Shown piece after piece: positions 35,947 through 44,903 of a stretch of DNA of 64,000 nt. The notes under the pieces are model-generated. The model worked only from the letters and a program-made list of their open reading frames with translations, did not search any database and was not told the origin of the DNA. The first letter of the stretch is position 1. Every line of letters starts with the position of its first letter. A program made the position numbers and the translations under genes. The DNA comes from Actinocatenispora thailandica (GTDB lineage: Bacteria; Actinomycetota; Actinomycetes; Mycobacteriales; Micromonosporaceae), in NCBI RefSeq assembly GCF_016865425.1, contig NZ_AP023355.1, positions 7,128,198 to 7,192,197 of the forward strand, read 5' to 3'.

Positions 35947-36955
35947 CGAGTAGGGCGAGTACCCCGATCGCGCCGAGCGCCATGATGATCAGCAGGATCG
36001 GCAGCGCCCGGCCGCCGCCGACCGGGACCCGCCGGGTGTGCGGTGCGGCGATCGGCCGCGGCGCCGCGGTGTACGGCCGTCCCTGGTACGCCGGCATCGG
36101 GGGCAGCTCCCGGACCGGCCGTCCGGGTGGGCGCAGCTGCCCGGTCTGGTGGGTGGGCACGTCGATTCGGGGAAACTGCCCGGTGTGTGCGGCCGGTTCG
36201 ATCGGCCGGCCGGTGTGATCGACCCGGGGCTGCTGGCCGGTGTGCGCGGCGGCCACCCGGGGAATCTGGCCGGTGTGCCGCGCCGGCCCCGAAACCGGTG
36301 GCAGCGGGTTGGTCGGCGACTCGACGATGCGGGGCAGCTGCCCGGTGTGCCGGCCGACGGCCGGTGCCGGTGTGCGATATCCGGGCGGCGCCGCGGAGCC
36401 GGGCGGCGGCGCCGAGCCGGGCGGCATCGCACCGGCCCGCGGGATCGACCCGGTGTCCGTCGTGGCGCGCGGGATCGAGCCGGTGTCGGCGGTGAGGGGT
36501 CGGCCGTCGTGGCCGACTCGCGGGATCGAGCCGGTGTCGGCGGTGATCGGTCGGCCGTCCGAGCCGACTCGCGGGATCGAGCCGGTGTCGGTACGGGTGG
36601 CGATGTTCCCGGTGTGCCGGCCCGGTGCCGGTGGCCGAACGATGCTCACCAGCCGGTCGAACACGCTCCGCACCCCGACGGTGCCGGGTGCGTCGAGGCT
36701 CGCCACCCACGGCTGCTCGCCGGACAGTTCGACGCCGGCGAAGTCCTCACCGGCCGGCGCGTGCGAGCGCGCCCACTGGTACGCCTCGGTCAGCGCACCG
36801 CGCAGCGAGTCGTCGTGCACCGCGGACGGGCCCATGGTCAGGATCGTGACCGCCCGGCCGTCGTCGTCCTTGCCGCGGCAGATCTCGAACCCGCCGTGCA
36901 CCCGGACGGTGGTCACGCCACGGAACGGACCGACGTCGCGTCCTGTGGGATCCAT
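35918..36955 (-). CDS. Tail-anchored protein with DTGSIPR/HTGQIPR repeats
   Basis: 345 residues, no family I recognise. Residues 1 to about 105 form a compact domain (VRVHGGFEICRGKDDDGRAV, ALTEAYQWARSHAPAGEDF). Residues about 110-300 are built of short repeats: DTGSIPRVG four times (two with DGRP(I/L)TA spacers) and HTGQ(I/L/Q/F)PR six times. The last 28 residues are one transmembrane helix followed by Arg-Ser, so the protein is anchored by its tail with the repeats in the cytoplasm. ATG at 36955 follows GGAGAAG. The repeats look like binding motifs for a partner. No neighbour explains it. Confidence 0.75.
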   Translation of the reverse strand: MDPTGRDVGPFRGVTTVRVHGGFEICRGKDDDGRAVTILTMGPSAVHDDSLRGALTEAYQWARSHAPAGEDFAGVELSGEQPWVASLDAPGTVGVRSVFDRLVSIVRPPAPGRHTGNIATRTDTGSIPRVGSDGRPITADTGSIPRVGHDGRPLTADTGSIPRATTDTGSIPRAGAMPPGSAPPPGSAAPPGYRTPAPAVGRHTGQLPRIVESPTNPLPPVSGPARHTGQIPRVAAAHTGQQPRVDHTGRPIEPAAHTGQFPRIDVPTHQTGQLRPPGRPVRELPPMPAYQGRPYTAAPRPIAAPHTRRVPVGGGRALPILLIIMALGAIGVLALLVAAYLAVRS

Positions 36956-37095
36956 CGGCTTCTCCGGCGTACCGAGGGTGAGTCTGCGGCTCGTTCCCGA
37001 CGCACCGTCTCGGGCCGCGAGCTCCGGTCCGGCTCAGCGTACCCGGCCGGATCCGGCGCCGGCCGGCGCGCGGCCGGGGCGCCGTTCGCCCACGG

Positions 37096-37830
37096 TCACC
37101 GGCGGGTTGCGGGCTGCGAGTCGGTGTCGTCGTCGCTGGCCTGCTCGGCGGGGCCGCGGCGCCGCGCGAGCAGCCGCTTCACCAGCTCACGCAGCAGCGG
37201 CAGCAGCGCGATCAGCACGATCGCCGCGATGATCGGCAGCAGGTACTTGTCGATGATGCTCGGCGGGATCACGCCGGCGGTGCGGTTGCCGAGCAGGATG
37301 ATGCCGTCGGTCCAGACCACGCCGCCGACCACGTTCCAGAGCAGGAACTTCTGCCACGGCATCTCCAGGATGCCGGCGACCGGGTTCAGGAACGCGCGGA
37401 CCACCGGGATGAACCGGGCCAGCACGACCGCCTTGGCCGGCCCGAACTTGTTGAAGTAGTACTCGGCCTTGTCGACGTACTGCGCCTTGAACAGGCGCGA
37501 CGCCGGCCGGTCGAACATCGCCCGGCCGAACCGGGCGCCGAGGAAGTGGCCGAACTGGGCGCCGGCGATCGCCGCGATCGGCACCCCGACCAGCAGCGCC
37601 GGCAGCGACAGCTGGGTACCGAGCAGGTGCTGGGCGACCGCCGAGCTGGCGATGCCGGCGATGAACAGCATGGTGTCGCCGGGCAGGAAGAATCCGAAGA
37701 ACAACCCGGTCTCGGCGAAGATCACCGCATAGACGCCGACCAGCCCGAACGTGTCGATCAGCGATTTCGGATCGAGCAGGTTGACCGCCAGCGGCTCGCT
37801 CGCCGCCCGGACCGACTCGACATCCCCCAT
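37096..37830 (-). CDS. DedA-family membrane protein
   Basis: 244 residues. DedA (SNARE-associated/VTT) fold with the motifs ETGLFFGFFLPGDTMLF, GAQFGHFLGARFGR, and FNKFGPAKAVVLARFIPVVRAFLNPVAG, whose Arg/Pro are essential in characterised members. Family members act as lipid (undecaprenyl phosphate or phosphatidylethanolamine) translocases or scramblases. ATG at 37830 has TAGCGT seven bases upstream and no ribosome site; GTG at 37839 is an alternative. The C-terminal 30 residues are charged and cytoplasmic. In M. tuberculosis a DedA gene lies next to fba; here the two are 10 kb apart. Confidence 0.92.
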   Translation of the reverse strand: MGDVESVRAASEPLAVNLLDPKSLIDTFGLVGVYAVIFAETGLFFGFFLPGDTMLFIAGIASSAVAQHLLGTQLSLPALLVGVPIAAIAGAQFGHFLGARFGRAMFDRPASRLFKAQYVDKAEYYFNKFGPAKAVVLARFIPVVRAFLNPVAGILEMPWQKFLLWNVVGGVVWTDGIILLGNRTAGVIPPSIIDKYLLPIIAAIVLIALLPLLRELVKRLLARRRGPAEQASDDDTDSQPATRR

Positions 37831-37961
37831 GTGGTGCACGCTACCGACGCGTCGCCGACATCGAGCTGAGCGGTACGACCCTCGATGCCCCGCCGGTCAG
37901 CCTGGCGTTTCCCACCCCGATGCACCCCACCTCGCCGAGGCTACCCGGCGGGAAGATCGGA

Positions 37962-39116
37962 TCACGCCTCGGCCGCGAGATGTGCGGGCGATCCCACACG
38001 CCGGGGCCGCCGCGCCTTCAACCCCGGTACCAGCAGGGCCACCAGCACGCCGAACACCAGGTACCCGCAGATCACCAGCAGGTGGGTGGTGATGTGGTGC
38101 GAACCGAAGTAGGAGACGTTGCGCACCGTCTGGGTGGCGGCGCCGGTGCTGATCCACGGCCCGACGGCCCGCCAGAACGCCGGCAGCATCGGCCACGGGA
38201 ACACCCCGCCGGAACTTGGGTTGCCGAGCACCACGAACACCGCGATCGCGATGCCGATGCCGATCACCCCGGCCAGTACCTGCATCGCCATGGTGAACGC
38301 GGCGGCGGAGAACACCAGCAGCGCGCCGATCCACCACAGCTGGCCGACCGACGCCGGCAGCGCGTGCAGGACCGGGCCGACGATGATCGCGCCACCCAGC
38401 CCGGCGGCGATCGAGTACACCGCCATGGCGAGCAGCCGGATGAACGCGCGGCGCAGGTTCGCCGGTCGGGTACCGGCCGAGACGCCGAGCATCGACGCCA
38501 CCAGGTAGCCGCCCACGCTCCACGCCACGACCAGGTAGAACGAGCTCAACTCCTCGAAGTCGTCGGCCGGCAGCGGTTTGACGTCGACCACCGACAGCCG
38601 CAGCCCGGCGCGCGGCGCCACCCGCCGCATGACCTGCTCCAGCGCCTGCGACATCGACGGCCCGGCGGCGCTCGCCACGATCAGCCGGGCGGTACCGCCG
38701 CCGCCCGCCGCCGGGGCGACCAGCAGTGCACCGTCCGCGTCCCGGGTGGTCACCTGATGCCGGGCGGTCGCCGCGTCGGGCACCGTACGGGCCTTGACCG
38801 GCTCGCCGGGCAGCCCGTTGAGCTGCCGGAGCAGCGGTCCGGCGGCCTGGCTCGGCGCCGCCAGTGCGACGTCGATGTGGTGCGGCTTCGGGTTGTGCAG
38901 CGCGCCCATGTAGGACAGTGCGAACGCCAGCATCAGCAGGAACACCCCGACGCACAGCAGCGCCGAGCGCGGCGTGACCGCGTCCTTCCAGTCGCGTAGC
39001 GCGGCCCGGTCCCGGTGCCTGCTGGCGCCACCGCCGGTGGGCTCGGCGCCGGGTTCGGGGTGGCCGCCGGCCGGCTGCTCGGGCGTGCCGTCGTTCGTAC
39101 CGTCGTGTTCGTCCAC
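37962..39116 (-). CDS. DUF3533 membrane protein (ABC-2/YhgE-like)
   Basis: 384 residues. A hydrophilic N-terminal tail of 45 residues is followed by one helix (SALLCVGVFLLMLAFALSYM), a large extracytoplasmic domain of about 130 residues (IDVALAAPSQAAGPLLRQL...), then five helices in the C-terminal half. This is the DUF3533/SNG1-type layout also seen in YhgE/Pip-like proteins and ABC-2 permeases without an ATPase. GTG at 39116 follows GGAAGGG. There is no neighbouring ATP-binding protein. Possible role in export or cell-envelope signalling; not established. Confidence 0.82.
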   Translation of the reverse strand: MDEHDGTNDGTPEQPAGGHPEPGAEPTGGGASRHRDRAALRDWKDAVTPRSALLCVGVFLLMLAFALSYMGALHNPKPHHIDVALAAPSQAAGPLLRQLNGLPGEPVKARTVPDAATARHQVTTRDADGALLVAPAAGGGGTARLIVASAAGPSMSQALEQVMRRVAPRAGLRLSVVDVKPLPADDFEELSSFYLVVAWSVGGYLVASMLGVSAGTRPANLRRAFIRLLAMAVYSIAAGLGGAIIVGPVLHALPASVGQLWWIGALLVFSAAAFTMAMQVLAGVIGIGIAIAVFVVLGNPSSGGVFPWPMLPAFWRAVGPWISTGAATQTVRNVSYFGSHHITTHLLVICGYLVFGVLVALLVPGLKARRPRRVGSPAHLAAEA

Positions 39117-39210
39117 GGCCGCCCTTCCGGAATGCGGATGTTCTCCGCAGTTTCTCCCGTCGGTACGCGGCGTGTGCGCGGTTTGCCCAGAGAGCCGGCC
39201 GTTCGGTGGT

Positions 39211-40563
39211 TCAGCAGTCCAGGAAGATCGGGTTGGTCAGGGCCGCCATCGACCCGTACGGCATGGGCTCGCCGGCGTCCGGGTGTCGCACCTCGGCGCG
39301 GACGTAGCCGGTGTAGCGGGCGGTGCTGCGCCACTCGATCGGTCCGGGCAGCGGCGCGGCGTGGACCAGGCCACGGTCGGTGACCAGCCGCACCGTGCCG
39401 GTGGGCACGCCGGCGACCTCCAGCCGTACCGTCACCGGCGTGTCCGGGGCCACCGCGAGCCGCTCGCCGATCCCGGCGGTACGCCCGTCGGCGGTCGCCG
39501 TCAGCGACACGGTCACCGCGGCATCGTCCGCCAGGTACGCCCGGCCGGCGGCGAGGCCGGCCTTGACCCCGGCGGCGGACAGCGACTCGGCGTACACCAC
39601 GGTCTGCGGCAGGCCGACCACGTCACCGTCCCGGTGCGCGTCGCTGTTGCCCATCGCCGGCACGAACCGGCCGGCGACCAGCATGCCGTCCCAGGTGGCG
39701 AGCGCCGCCTCGTTGCCGAGCGACCACGGCCCGTTCCACACCTCGACCGCGTCGGCCTGCTGGTAGCCGAACTTCCACGAGCAGGCCACACACTGCCCGT
39801 ACGGGTGGGCCGGCACCACGAGACCGCCCAGCGCGCGCACCCGCGCCGCGTGATCGGCGAACACGCCGTCGGTGGCCCGGTACCGCCAGTCGATCCAGGA
39901 CCCGGGCGGCAGCCCGATGGCGAGGCAGTGGCCGTTGCGGGTGGTGATCTCCTCGCCGGTGAGGATCAGCAGGTCGTCGCCGGCGTACTCGCCCCAGACG
40001 CGGTGCGACGCCGGGGTGTTGTGCTCGCTGGAGTTGATGAAGTCGAGGCCGCGGGCCCGCGCCGCCGCGGCGACCTGCGCCGGGGTCCGGCCGCCGTCGG
40101 AGTAGACGGTGTGCAGGTGGCAGTCGCCGCGGTACCAGCCGGGGCCGCGCCCGGTGGTCGCCGGCGGGTACCGCACCGTCGGCTCGCCGGTCACCGGGGC
40201 GTCGTCGAGCGTCACCTCGACGGTGTAGTCGAGTCCACCCGGGGCGACCGTGTACGGCCCGAGCACCACGTGCCAGCGCCCCGGCTCGATCGGCCCGGGC
40301 AGGTACCCGGGGGTGGCGTCGGCCGCGGAGATCTCGAAGGAGTCCCGCGCCCCGCCGGACCAGCCGCGGAAGCCCGCCTCGACCCCGCGCTGGTCGACGA
40401 CGCCCAGGTCGCAGGCGTTGCCGACGGTGCCGGCGGGCAGCGCCGGCCGGTCGTACGAGTACCGCACCGCGAGGCGGGTGGTGCCGGCCGGGACGTCGAC
40501 CGGCAGGTACACGTAGTCGGCGGCGCCGGGGTCGAGATGCCCGGTGTACGCGCGTTTCTGCAC
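39211..40563 (-). CDS. CehA/McbA-type metallohydrolase (PHP domain)
   Basis: 450 residues. An N-terminal beta-rich domain (about 1-135) precedes a PHP-type metal-dependent phosphoesterase domain: DCHLHTVYSDGGRTP, INSSEHNTP, LILTGEEITTRNGH, VVPAHPYGQ and GNSDAHRDGD supply the His/Asp/Glu metal ligands. A C-terminal beta domain of about 100 residues follows. CehA and McbA hydrolyse the carbamate of carbaryl, but most relatives have unknown substrates. No signal peptide is visible with GTG at 40563, which has only a weak ribosome site. Divergent from the phytase-like gene across a 25-bp tandem repeat. Confidence 0.85.
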   Translation of the reverse strand: MQKRAYTGHLDPGAADYVYLPVDVPAGTTRLAVRYSYDRPALPAGTVGNACDLGVVDQRGVEAGFRGWSGGARDSFEISAADATPGYLPGPIEPGRWHVVLGPYTVAPGGLDYTVEVTLDDAPVTGEPTVRYPPATTGRGPGWYRGDCHLHTVYSDGGRTPAQVAAAARARGLDFINSSEHNTPASHRVWGEYAGDDLLILTGEEITTRNGHCLAIGLPPGSWIDWRYRATDGVFADHAARVRALGGLVVPAHPYGQCVACSWKFGYQQADAVEVWNGPWSLGNEAALATWDGMLVAGRFVPAMGNSDAHRDGDVVGLPQTVVYAESLSAAGVKAGLAAGRAYLADDAAVTVSLTATADGRTAGIGERLAVAPDTPVTVRLEVAGVPTGTVRLVTDRGLVHAAPLPGPIEWRSTARYTGYVRAEVRHPDAGEPMPYGSMAALTNPIFLDC

Positions 40564-40575
40564 CGCGCCAGTCTG

Positions 40576-40680
40576 CCCTGCCGTCCCGGTCGCGCCGCAA
40601 CCCTGCCGTCCCGGTCGCGCCGCGACCCTGCCGTCCCGGTCGCGCCGCAACCCTGCCGTCCCGGTCGCGCCGCAACCCTG
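40576..40680. repeat. 25-bp tandem repeat, 4.2 copies
   Basis: Units at 40576-40600, 40601-40625 (one change), 40626-40650 and 40651-40675, plus CCCTG. Core CCGTCCCGGTCGCGCCGCAA. The array lies between two divergent starts, so it is in the 5' region of both genes, unlike the stop-codon arrays. Confidence 0.93.
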
Positions 40681-40739
40681 TCACCTGCCCGCACGGCGGC
40701 GTTCGTGCACCGATCGACCGCGGGACGGAGGTTTCCGGC

Positions 40740-41804
40740 ATGATCCGAAGCATGCGAATTCGAGCGCTCGTCGTTGCCTCCGCCACCGCACTCGGTACCG
40801 TGGCCGCTGCCACGCCGGCGGTCGCCCATCCCGCGCCCGGCCGCCACGACGCCGGTGCCTGCTCCCGCTACGTGTCGCTGCGCGGTTTCTCCGACGCGCT
40901 GGACAAGCGGAAGTTCGGCGATGCGCAGATCGGCGAGCTGTCCGGGCTGCAGTACGACGGCTCGCACCTGCGGGCCGTCAGCGACACGTCGGCGCTCTGG
41001 ACGCTGACCCGGCCCACCCGCGGCCTCGGCACCGAACCCGTCGGGTACCAACCGCTGGCGGACGAGCACGGCGACCCGATCGACTCCGAGGCCATCGCCG
41101 TCGACCGGGACGGCACCCGGCTGATCACCTCGGAGATCGAGCCGTCGGTCCGCCGGTACGACCGGCGCGGGAAGGTGCTGGGCAGCCTGCCGGTCCCGGG
41201 CCGGTTCCGGGTCGCACCGGCCGGCGAGGCCGAGGAGAACGCCACCTTCGAGGGGCTGACCCTGCTGCCCGGGGACCGTTCGCTCATCGCGACGATGGAG
41301 TCACCGCTGTCCGGCGACGGTACGGACGCCGACGGTAACGGGCTCAACCGGTTCCTGCGCTGGGACCGGCGGCACGGCAGGTTCGAGGTCGCCGCGCAGT
41401 ACGCGTTCACCGTCGACGCCGGGCTGCAGATCTCCGACGTCCAGGCGATCTCGCCGAACCGGCTGCTGGTGCTGGAGCGGGGCTGGCGGAAGGGCTACGG
41501 CAACACGATCCGGCTGTACGAGGCGGATCTGACCGGTGCGCAGGACGTCACCGGTGTCGCCAGCCTGGCCGACACGACCGTCCGGCAGGTGCACCGCAGG
41601 CTGCTCGCCGACCTGGCCGCGTGCCCGAGCGACGGGGCGACCGCCAAACAGCCGCAGCCCAACCCGCTGCTGGACAACATCGAGGGGATGGTGTTCACCG
41701 GCCGGCACCTGCGGGGCGACCGGCGGGAGCTGCTGATGGTCTCCGACGACAACCTGTCCGACGAGCAGATCACCCGGCTGTACTCGTTCGCGGTCCGCGT
41801 CTGA
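40740..41804 (+). CDS. Secreted phytase-like/esterase-like beta-propeller protein
   Basis: 354 residues. Signal peptide at 1 to about 29 (IRALVVASATALGTVAAATPAVAH). The remainder matches the esterase-like activity of phytase family (Pfam Phytase-like): ELSGLQYDGSHLRAVSDTSALW near the start, IDSEAIAVDRDGTRLITSE, NATFEGLTLLPGDRSLIATMESPL, and NIEGMVFTGRHLRG, each with acidic residues that could bind Ca2+. Probably a beta-propeller phosphoesterase outside the cell. ATG at 40740 follows CGGAGG. A strong hairpin follows the stop. Confidence 0.88.
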   Translation: MIRSMRIRALVVASATALGTVAAATPAVAHPAPGRHDAGACSRYVSLRGFSDALDKRKFGDAQIGELSGLQYDGSHLRAVSDTSALWTLTRPTRGLGTEPVGYQPLADEHGDPIDSEAIAVDRDGTRLITSEIEPSVRRYDRRGKVLGSLPVPGRFRVAPAGEAEENATFEGLTLLPGDRSLIATMESPLSGDGTDADGNGLNRFLRWDRRHGRFEVAAQYAFTVDAGLQISDVQAISPNRLLVLERGWRKGYGNTIRLYEADLTGAQDVTGVASLADTTVRQVHRRLLADLAACPSDGATAKQPQPNPLLDNIEGMVFTGRHLRGDRRELLMVSDDNLSDEQITRLYSFAVRV

Positions 41805-41820
41805 CCGTCTGCCGGAGACC

Positions 41821-41866
41821 CGGACGGGCGGCGGTGCGGTCCTGACCGCGGGCCGCCGCCCGTCCG
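41821..41866. terminator. Bidirectional terminator after the phytase-like gene
   Basis: CGGACGGGCGGCGG (41821-41834) pairs with 41853-41866, and an inner GCGGT/ACCGC stem closes it. It lies between convergent genes. Confidence 0.8.
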
Positions 41867-41893
41867 GGGCCGCGGCCCGCGCGCCGCTCCCCG

Positions 41894-42886
41894 CTACCAG
41901 GCGTACGCCTCGGGCGCGGGGTGCGCGCCGTTCGGCGCCGGCGGCGGGAACAGCTCGTCCATCCGGGCGAGCACCTCGGCGTCGAGCGTGATGTCGAGGG
42001 CGCGGAGCGAGCCGTCCAGGTGTTCCATCGTCCGCGGCCCGGTGATCGGTCCGGTGACGCCGTCCTGGGCGAGCAGCCAGGCCAGCCCGACGTGCGCCGG
42101 GTCCTCACCGATCTCGGCACACAGCTTCTCGTACGCCTCGATCGTGTCGCGGTGCTGCGCCAGCGCGTCGGCCGCGTGCCCGGAACCGCCCCGGCGCGCG
42201 CCGTTCTCCCGCTGCTTGCGCAGCACCCCGCCGAGTGCGCCGCCGTGCAGCGGGGACCACGGGATCACGCCGATGCCGTACTCCCGGGCGGCCGGCAGCA
42301 CCTCCAGCTCGATCCACCGGGCCATCAGGTTGTACAGCGACTGCTCGCTCACCAGGCCGAGGAAGTGCCGGGACCGGGCGGCCTCCTGCGCCTGGGCGAG
42401 ATGCCAGCCGGCGAAGTTGGACGAGCCGAAGTAGAGCACCTTGCCCTGCTGGCGGAGGACGTCGAACGCCTCCCAGACCTCGTCCCACGGGGTCGCCCGG
42501 TCCACGTGGTGCATCTGGTACAGGTCGAGGTGGTCGGTCTGCAGCCGGCGCAGCGACTGCTCGCAGGCGCGGCGGATGTGCAGCGCGGACAGCCGGGAGG
42601 TGTTCGGCCACTCGCCCATGGTGCCGTAGACCTTGGTCGCCAGGACCGTCCGGTCGCGGCGGCCACCACCGGACGAGAACCACCGGCCGATGATCTGCTC
42701 GGTGACGCCCTCGCCCAGCACCCGGCCGTAGATGTCGGCGGTGTCGAAGAAGTTGATGCCGTGCTCGTGGGCCCGGTCCATGATCGCGAAGCTGTCCTGC
42801 TCGGACGTCTCCGGGCCGAAGTTCATGGTGCCGAGAACGAGCCGGGACACCGACAGGCCGGTGCGGCCCAGTTGCGTGTACTCCAC
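41894..42886 (-). CDS. Aldo/keto reductase (YghZ/potassium-channel-beta-like)
   Basis: 330 residues. The tetrad is in FFDTADIYG (Asp, Tyr), VLATKVYG (Lys) and LYQMHHVD (His). The N-terminal MEYTQLGRTGLSVSRLVLGT and the insert after GVIPWSPLHGGALGG fit the AKR group often annotated as putative oxidoreductases of unknown substrate. GTG at 42886 follows GAAGGG. It is divergent from a TetR gene, and the space between contains one strong palindrome (42971-43000), so this enzyme is a likely target of that repressor. Confidence 0.9.
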   Translation of the reverse strand: MEYTQLGRTGLSVSRLVLGTMNFGPETSEQDSFAIMDRAHEHGINFFDTADIYGRVLGEGVTEQIIGRWFSSGGGRRDRTVLATKVYGTMGEWPNTSRLSALHIRRACEQSLRRLQTDHLDLYQMHHVDRATPWDEVWEAFDVLRQQGKVLYFGSSNFAGWHLAQAQEAARSRHFLGLVSEQSLYNLMARWIELEVLPAAREYGIGVIPWSPLHGGALGGVLRKQRENGARRGGSGHAADALAQHRDTIEAYEKLCAEIGEDPAHVGLAWLLAQDGVTGPITGPRTMEHLDGSLRALDITLDAEVLARMDELFPPPAPNGAHPAPEAYAW

Positions 42887-42970
42887 GGTGTGAACCCTTC
42901 AGGTACGTGCGGTGCGGGCGACCGCGGTCCGGCCGCCGGGGCCGGCGCGGGCGGTACCCGGGCTCGACCA

Positions 42971-43000
42971 ATAACGAAACTGATCGTACAGTATCGTTAT
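42971..43000. promoter_or_regulatory. TetR operator overlapping a leaderless start codon
   Basis: ATAACGAAACTG and CAGTATCGTTAT form 12-bp arms with one mismatch around ATCGTA. The right arm contains the -10 TACAGT (42987-42992) and the first two bases of the TetR ATG (42999), so repressor binding would cover the transcription start itself. Confidence 0.82.
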
Positions 43001-43625
43001 GGAGACCGGACCGAACAGTGGCGTCGGCGACGAGGTGCGGGCAGATCCCGCCCGGCCGGGTCGCCCGCGCAGTGAGCGCGCGCGGCAGGCGGTCCTGGCC
43101 GCGACCCGCGACCTGATCACCGACCGTGGCCTGCCCGGCCTGACCGTGGACGACATCGCCGGCCGCGCCGGGGTCAGCAAGGCCACCATCTACCGCTGGT
43201 GGCCGACCAAGGCGGCCATCCTGATGGACGCGTTCACCGACCTGGTCGGTGCCCGGATGACGTTCCCGGCCGGTGGCGACCCGCTGGGCCGGCTGCGGGA
43301 CCAGCTCGGCCGGGTGGCGCGGCTGATGAACGATCCCGGCGCCCGCCGGCCGTTCGTGGCGCTCGTCGCGGCCAGCCAGCACGACCCGGAGCTCGCCGCG
43401 GCGCTGCGGGACCGGTTCATCGCCACCCGCCGGGACGCCGCTCGCGAGCTGGTCACCGAGGCGATCCGGGCCGGGCAACTGGCCCCCGGCGCCGATCCGG
43501 ACGCCGTGCTCGACATGCTCTACGGCGCCCTCTACTACCGCCTGCTGATCAGCGGCGATCCGCTCACCGCCGACTACCCCGACCGGCTCGTCGCCCTCCT
43601 CGGCGCCGTGCGAACGCCCAGCTGA
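42999..43625 (+). CDS. TetR-family regulator, divergent from aldo/keto reductase
   Basis: 208 residues. The HTH spans about 22-72 (RSERARQAVLAATRDLITDR, GVSKATIYRWWPTKAAILMD). The C-terminal domain, RRPFVALVAASQHDPELAAALR, matches TetR_C_11 (AcrR-like) regulators. ATG at 42999 lies inside the operator and six bases after a -10 box, so the message is probably leaderless; GTG at 43035 would keep the full HTH. It likely represses itself and the aldo/keto reductase. Confidence 0.9.
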   Translation: METGPNSGVGDEVRADPARPGRPRSERARQAVLAATRDLITDRGLPGLTVDDIAGRAGVSKATIYRWWPTKAAILMDAFTDLVGARMTFPAGGDPLGRLRDQLGRVARLMNDPGARRPFVALVAASQHDPELAAALRDRFIATRRDAARELVTEAIRAGQLAPGADPDAVLDMLYGALYYRLLISGDPLTADYPDRLVALLGAVRTPS

Positions 43626-43758
43626 CCGGCGCAGCGGGGCAGCCAGGGAGCCCTCCCCCGCCGTGACCGGTTCACGGGGGCCAGCCGAGAGCCGGCCCCG
43701 CGGTCCCGGTGCCGCGGGGCCGGCCGAGTGCCCGCCCCGCGTCGGCTCGTCCCGTCGG

Positions 43759-44751
43759 CTACCCCGCCGCGGGCGTCATCGGCGCCGCCGGCGCCGGGAC
43801 CCGGCCCACGGCGGTCTTGCGCACCGCGAGAGCGGTCAGCGCCAGTGTCAGGACCACGAACCCGACCTGCCCGGCCAGATCGATGCCGTGTTTCGGCTGC
43901 GCGGCGAAGCCGACCACGCAGTACACCAGCAGCGCGCCGGCGGCCGGTGCGAAGGCGTGCCGCGCCGTCCACCCGCGCCCCCGGGACCAGCCGACGAGCA
44001 GCACTGCGGCGAGGGCGTACAGCACCAGGTCGACCGGGATCGGCCAGCCGCCGGGCAGGCCGTGGTTCGCGAGTTCGAACACCGCCCCGGCAGCCGCCGC
44101 GAGCAGCGTGACCAGCCACGGTGCCGGCACCCGGCCGGTACCGGCGGGGTGGCGCCGGCCGACCCGCGGGAACAGGAACGCGACCACGATGCACAGCACC
44201 GTCCCGACCGCGGTCAGCAGCGCCTGGCCGGCGGACAGCTCGTACGCCGGGAAGCCCGGCAGGCCGCCGCGGAACGTCCAGTGGATGACGGCGACGCCGA
44301 CGACGAAGACCGCCGCGGTCACCGTCAGCCCGACCCGGCCGAGCCAGGGCGCGGTACCGCGCCGCGCGTACAGCGCCTCGGTGAGCGCGATCGAGGCACC
44401 CATGCTCCACACCACGTGCAGGGTCAGGACGAACAGCCACCAGGTCCAGCCGATCCCGTCCAGGTTGCCGGGAGCGAGCAGGTGCAGGCCGGCGAACCGG
44501 GGGTTGAACAGGCTCATGTCGCCGAACCCCTCCTCGACCAGGCCGTACGCCGCGGCCAGCGCCAGCATCGTCGGCCAGCCGCGGCCGGCCCGCCGGGTCA
44601 CCTCGCGCACCAGCACGGCCCCGGCGCCGTACATGGCGGCGTCCACCGGGTACGCGAACGCCGCGCTCAGGGTCGTGTTCCCGAGCAGGAACTCGCCCAC
44701 GAACGGGGCCAGCAGGACCAGCACCCAGGCCGGTGCGATTCGTCGCCACAT
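43759..44751 (-). CDS. Polytopic membrane protein, unknown function
   Basis: 330 residues with about nine to ten hydrophobic helices and short loops. Distinct segments are GFGDMSLFNPRFAGLHLLAPG and WTFRGGLPGFPAYELSAGQA between helices, and a short cytoplasmic C-terminus (KTAVGRVPAPAAPMTPAAG). No transporter signature that I recognise. ATG at 44751 follows GGAGGG with 8 bases between. Divergent from amrS, 152 bases away. Function unknown. Confidence 0.75.
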   Translation of the reverse strand: MWRRIAPAWVLVLLAPFVGEFLLGNTTLSAAFAYPVDAAMYGAGAVLVREVTRRAGRGWPTMLALAAAYGLVEEGFGDMSLFNPRFAGLHLLAPGNLDGIGWTWWLFVLTLHVVWSMGASIALTEALYARRGTAPWLGRVGLTVTAAVFVVGVAVIHWTFRGGLPGFPAYELSAGQALLTAVGTVLCIVVAFLFPRVGRRHPAGTGRVPAPWLVTLLAAAAGAVFELANHGLPGGWPIPVDLVLYALAAVLLVGWSRGRGWTARHAFAPAAGALLVYCVVGFAAQPKHGIDLAGQVGFVVLTLALTALAVRKTAVGRVPAPAAPMTPAAG

Positions 44752-44903
44752 CTCGATCACCCTCCGCCGAAACGATCGGGCCCAGCCTCCCGCCGCGGCA
44801 CCGATCCCCGGCAGAGCCGTCGATCCGGACTCCGCCGGGACAAATGTCCTGCCTGGCCGGCGTGGCGGCGGCGGACTAGCGTGGGGTGTTCGGAGGTGGA
44901 CCG

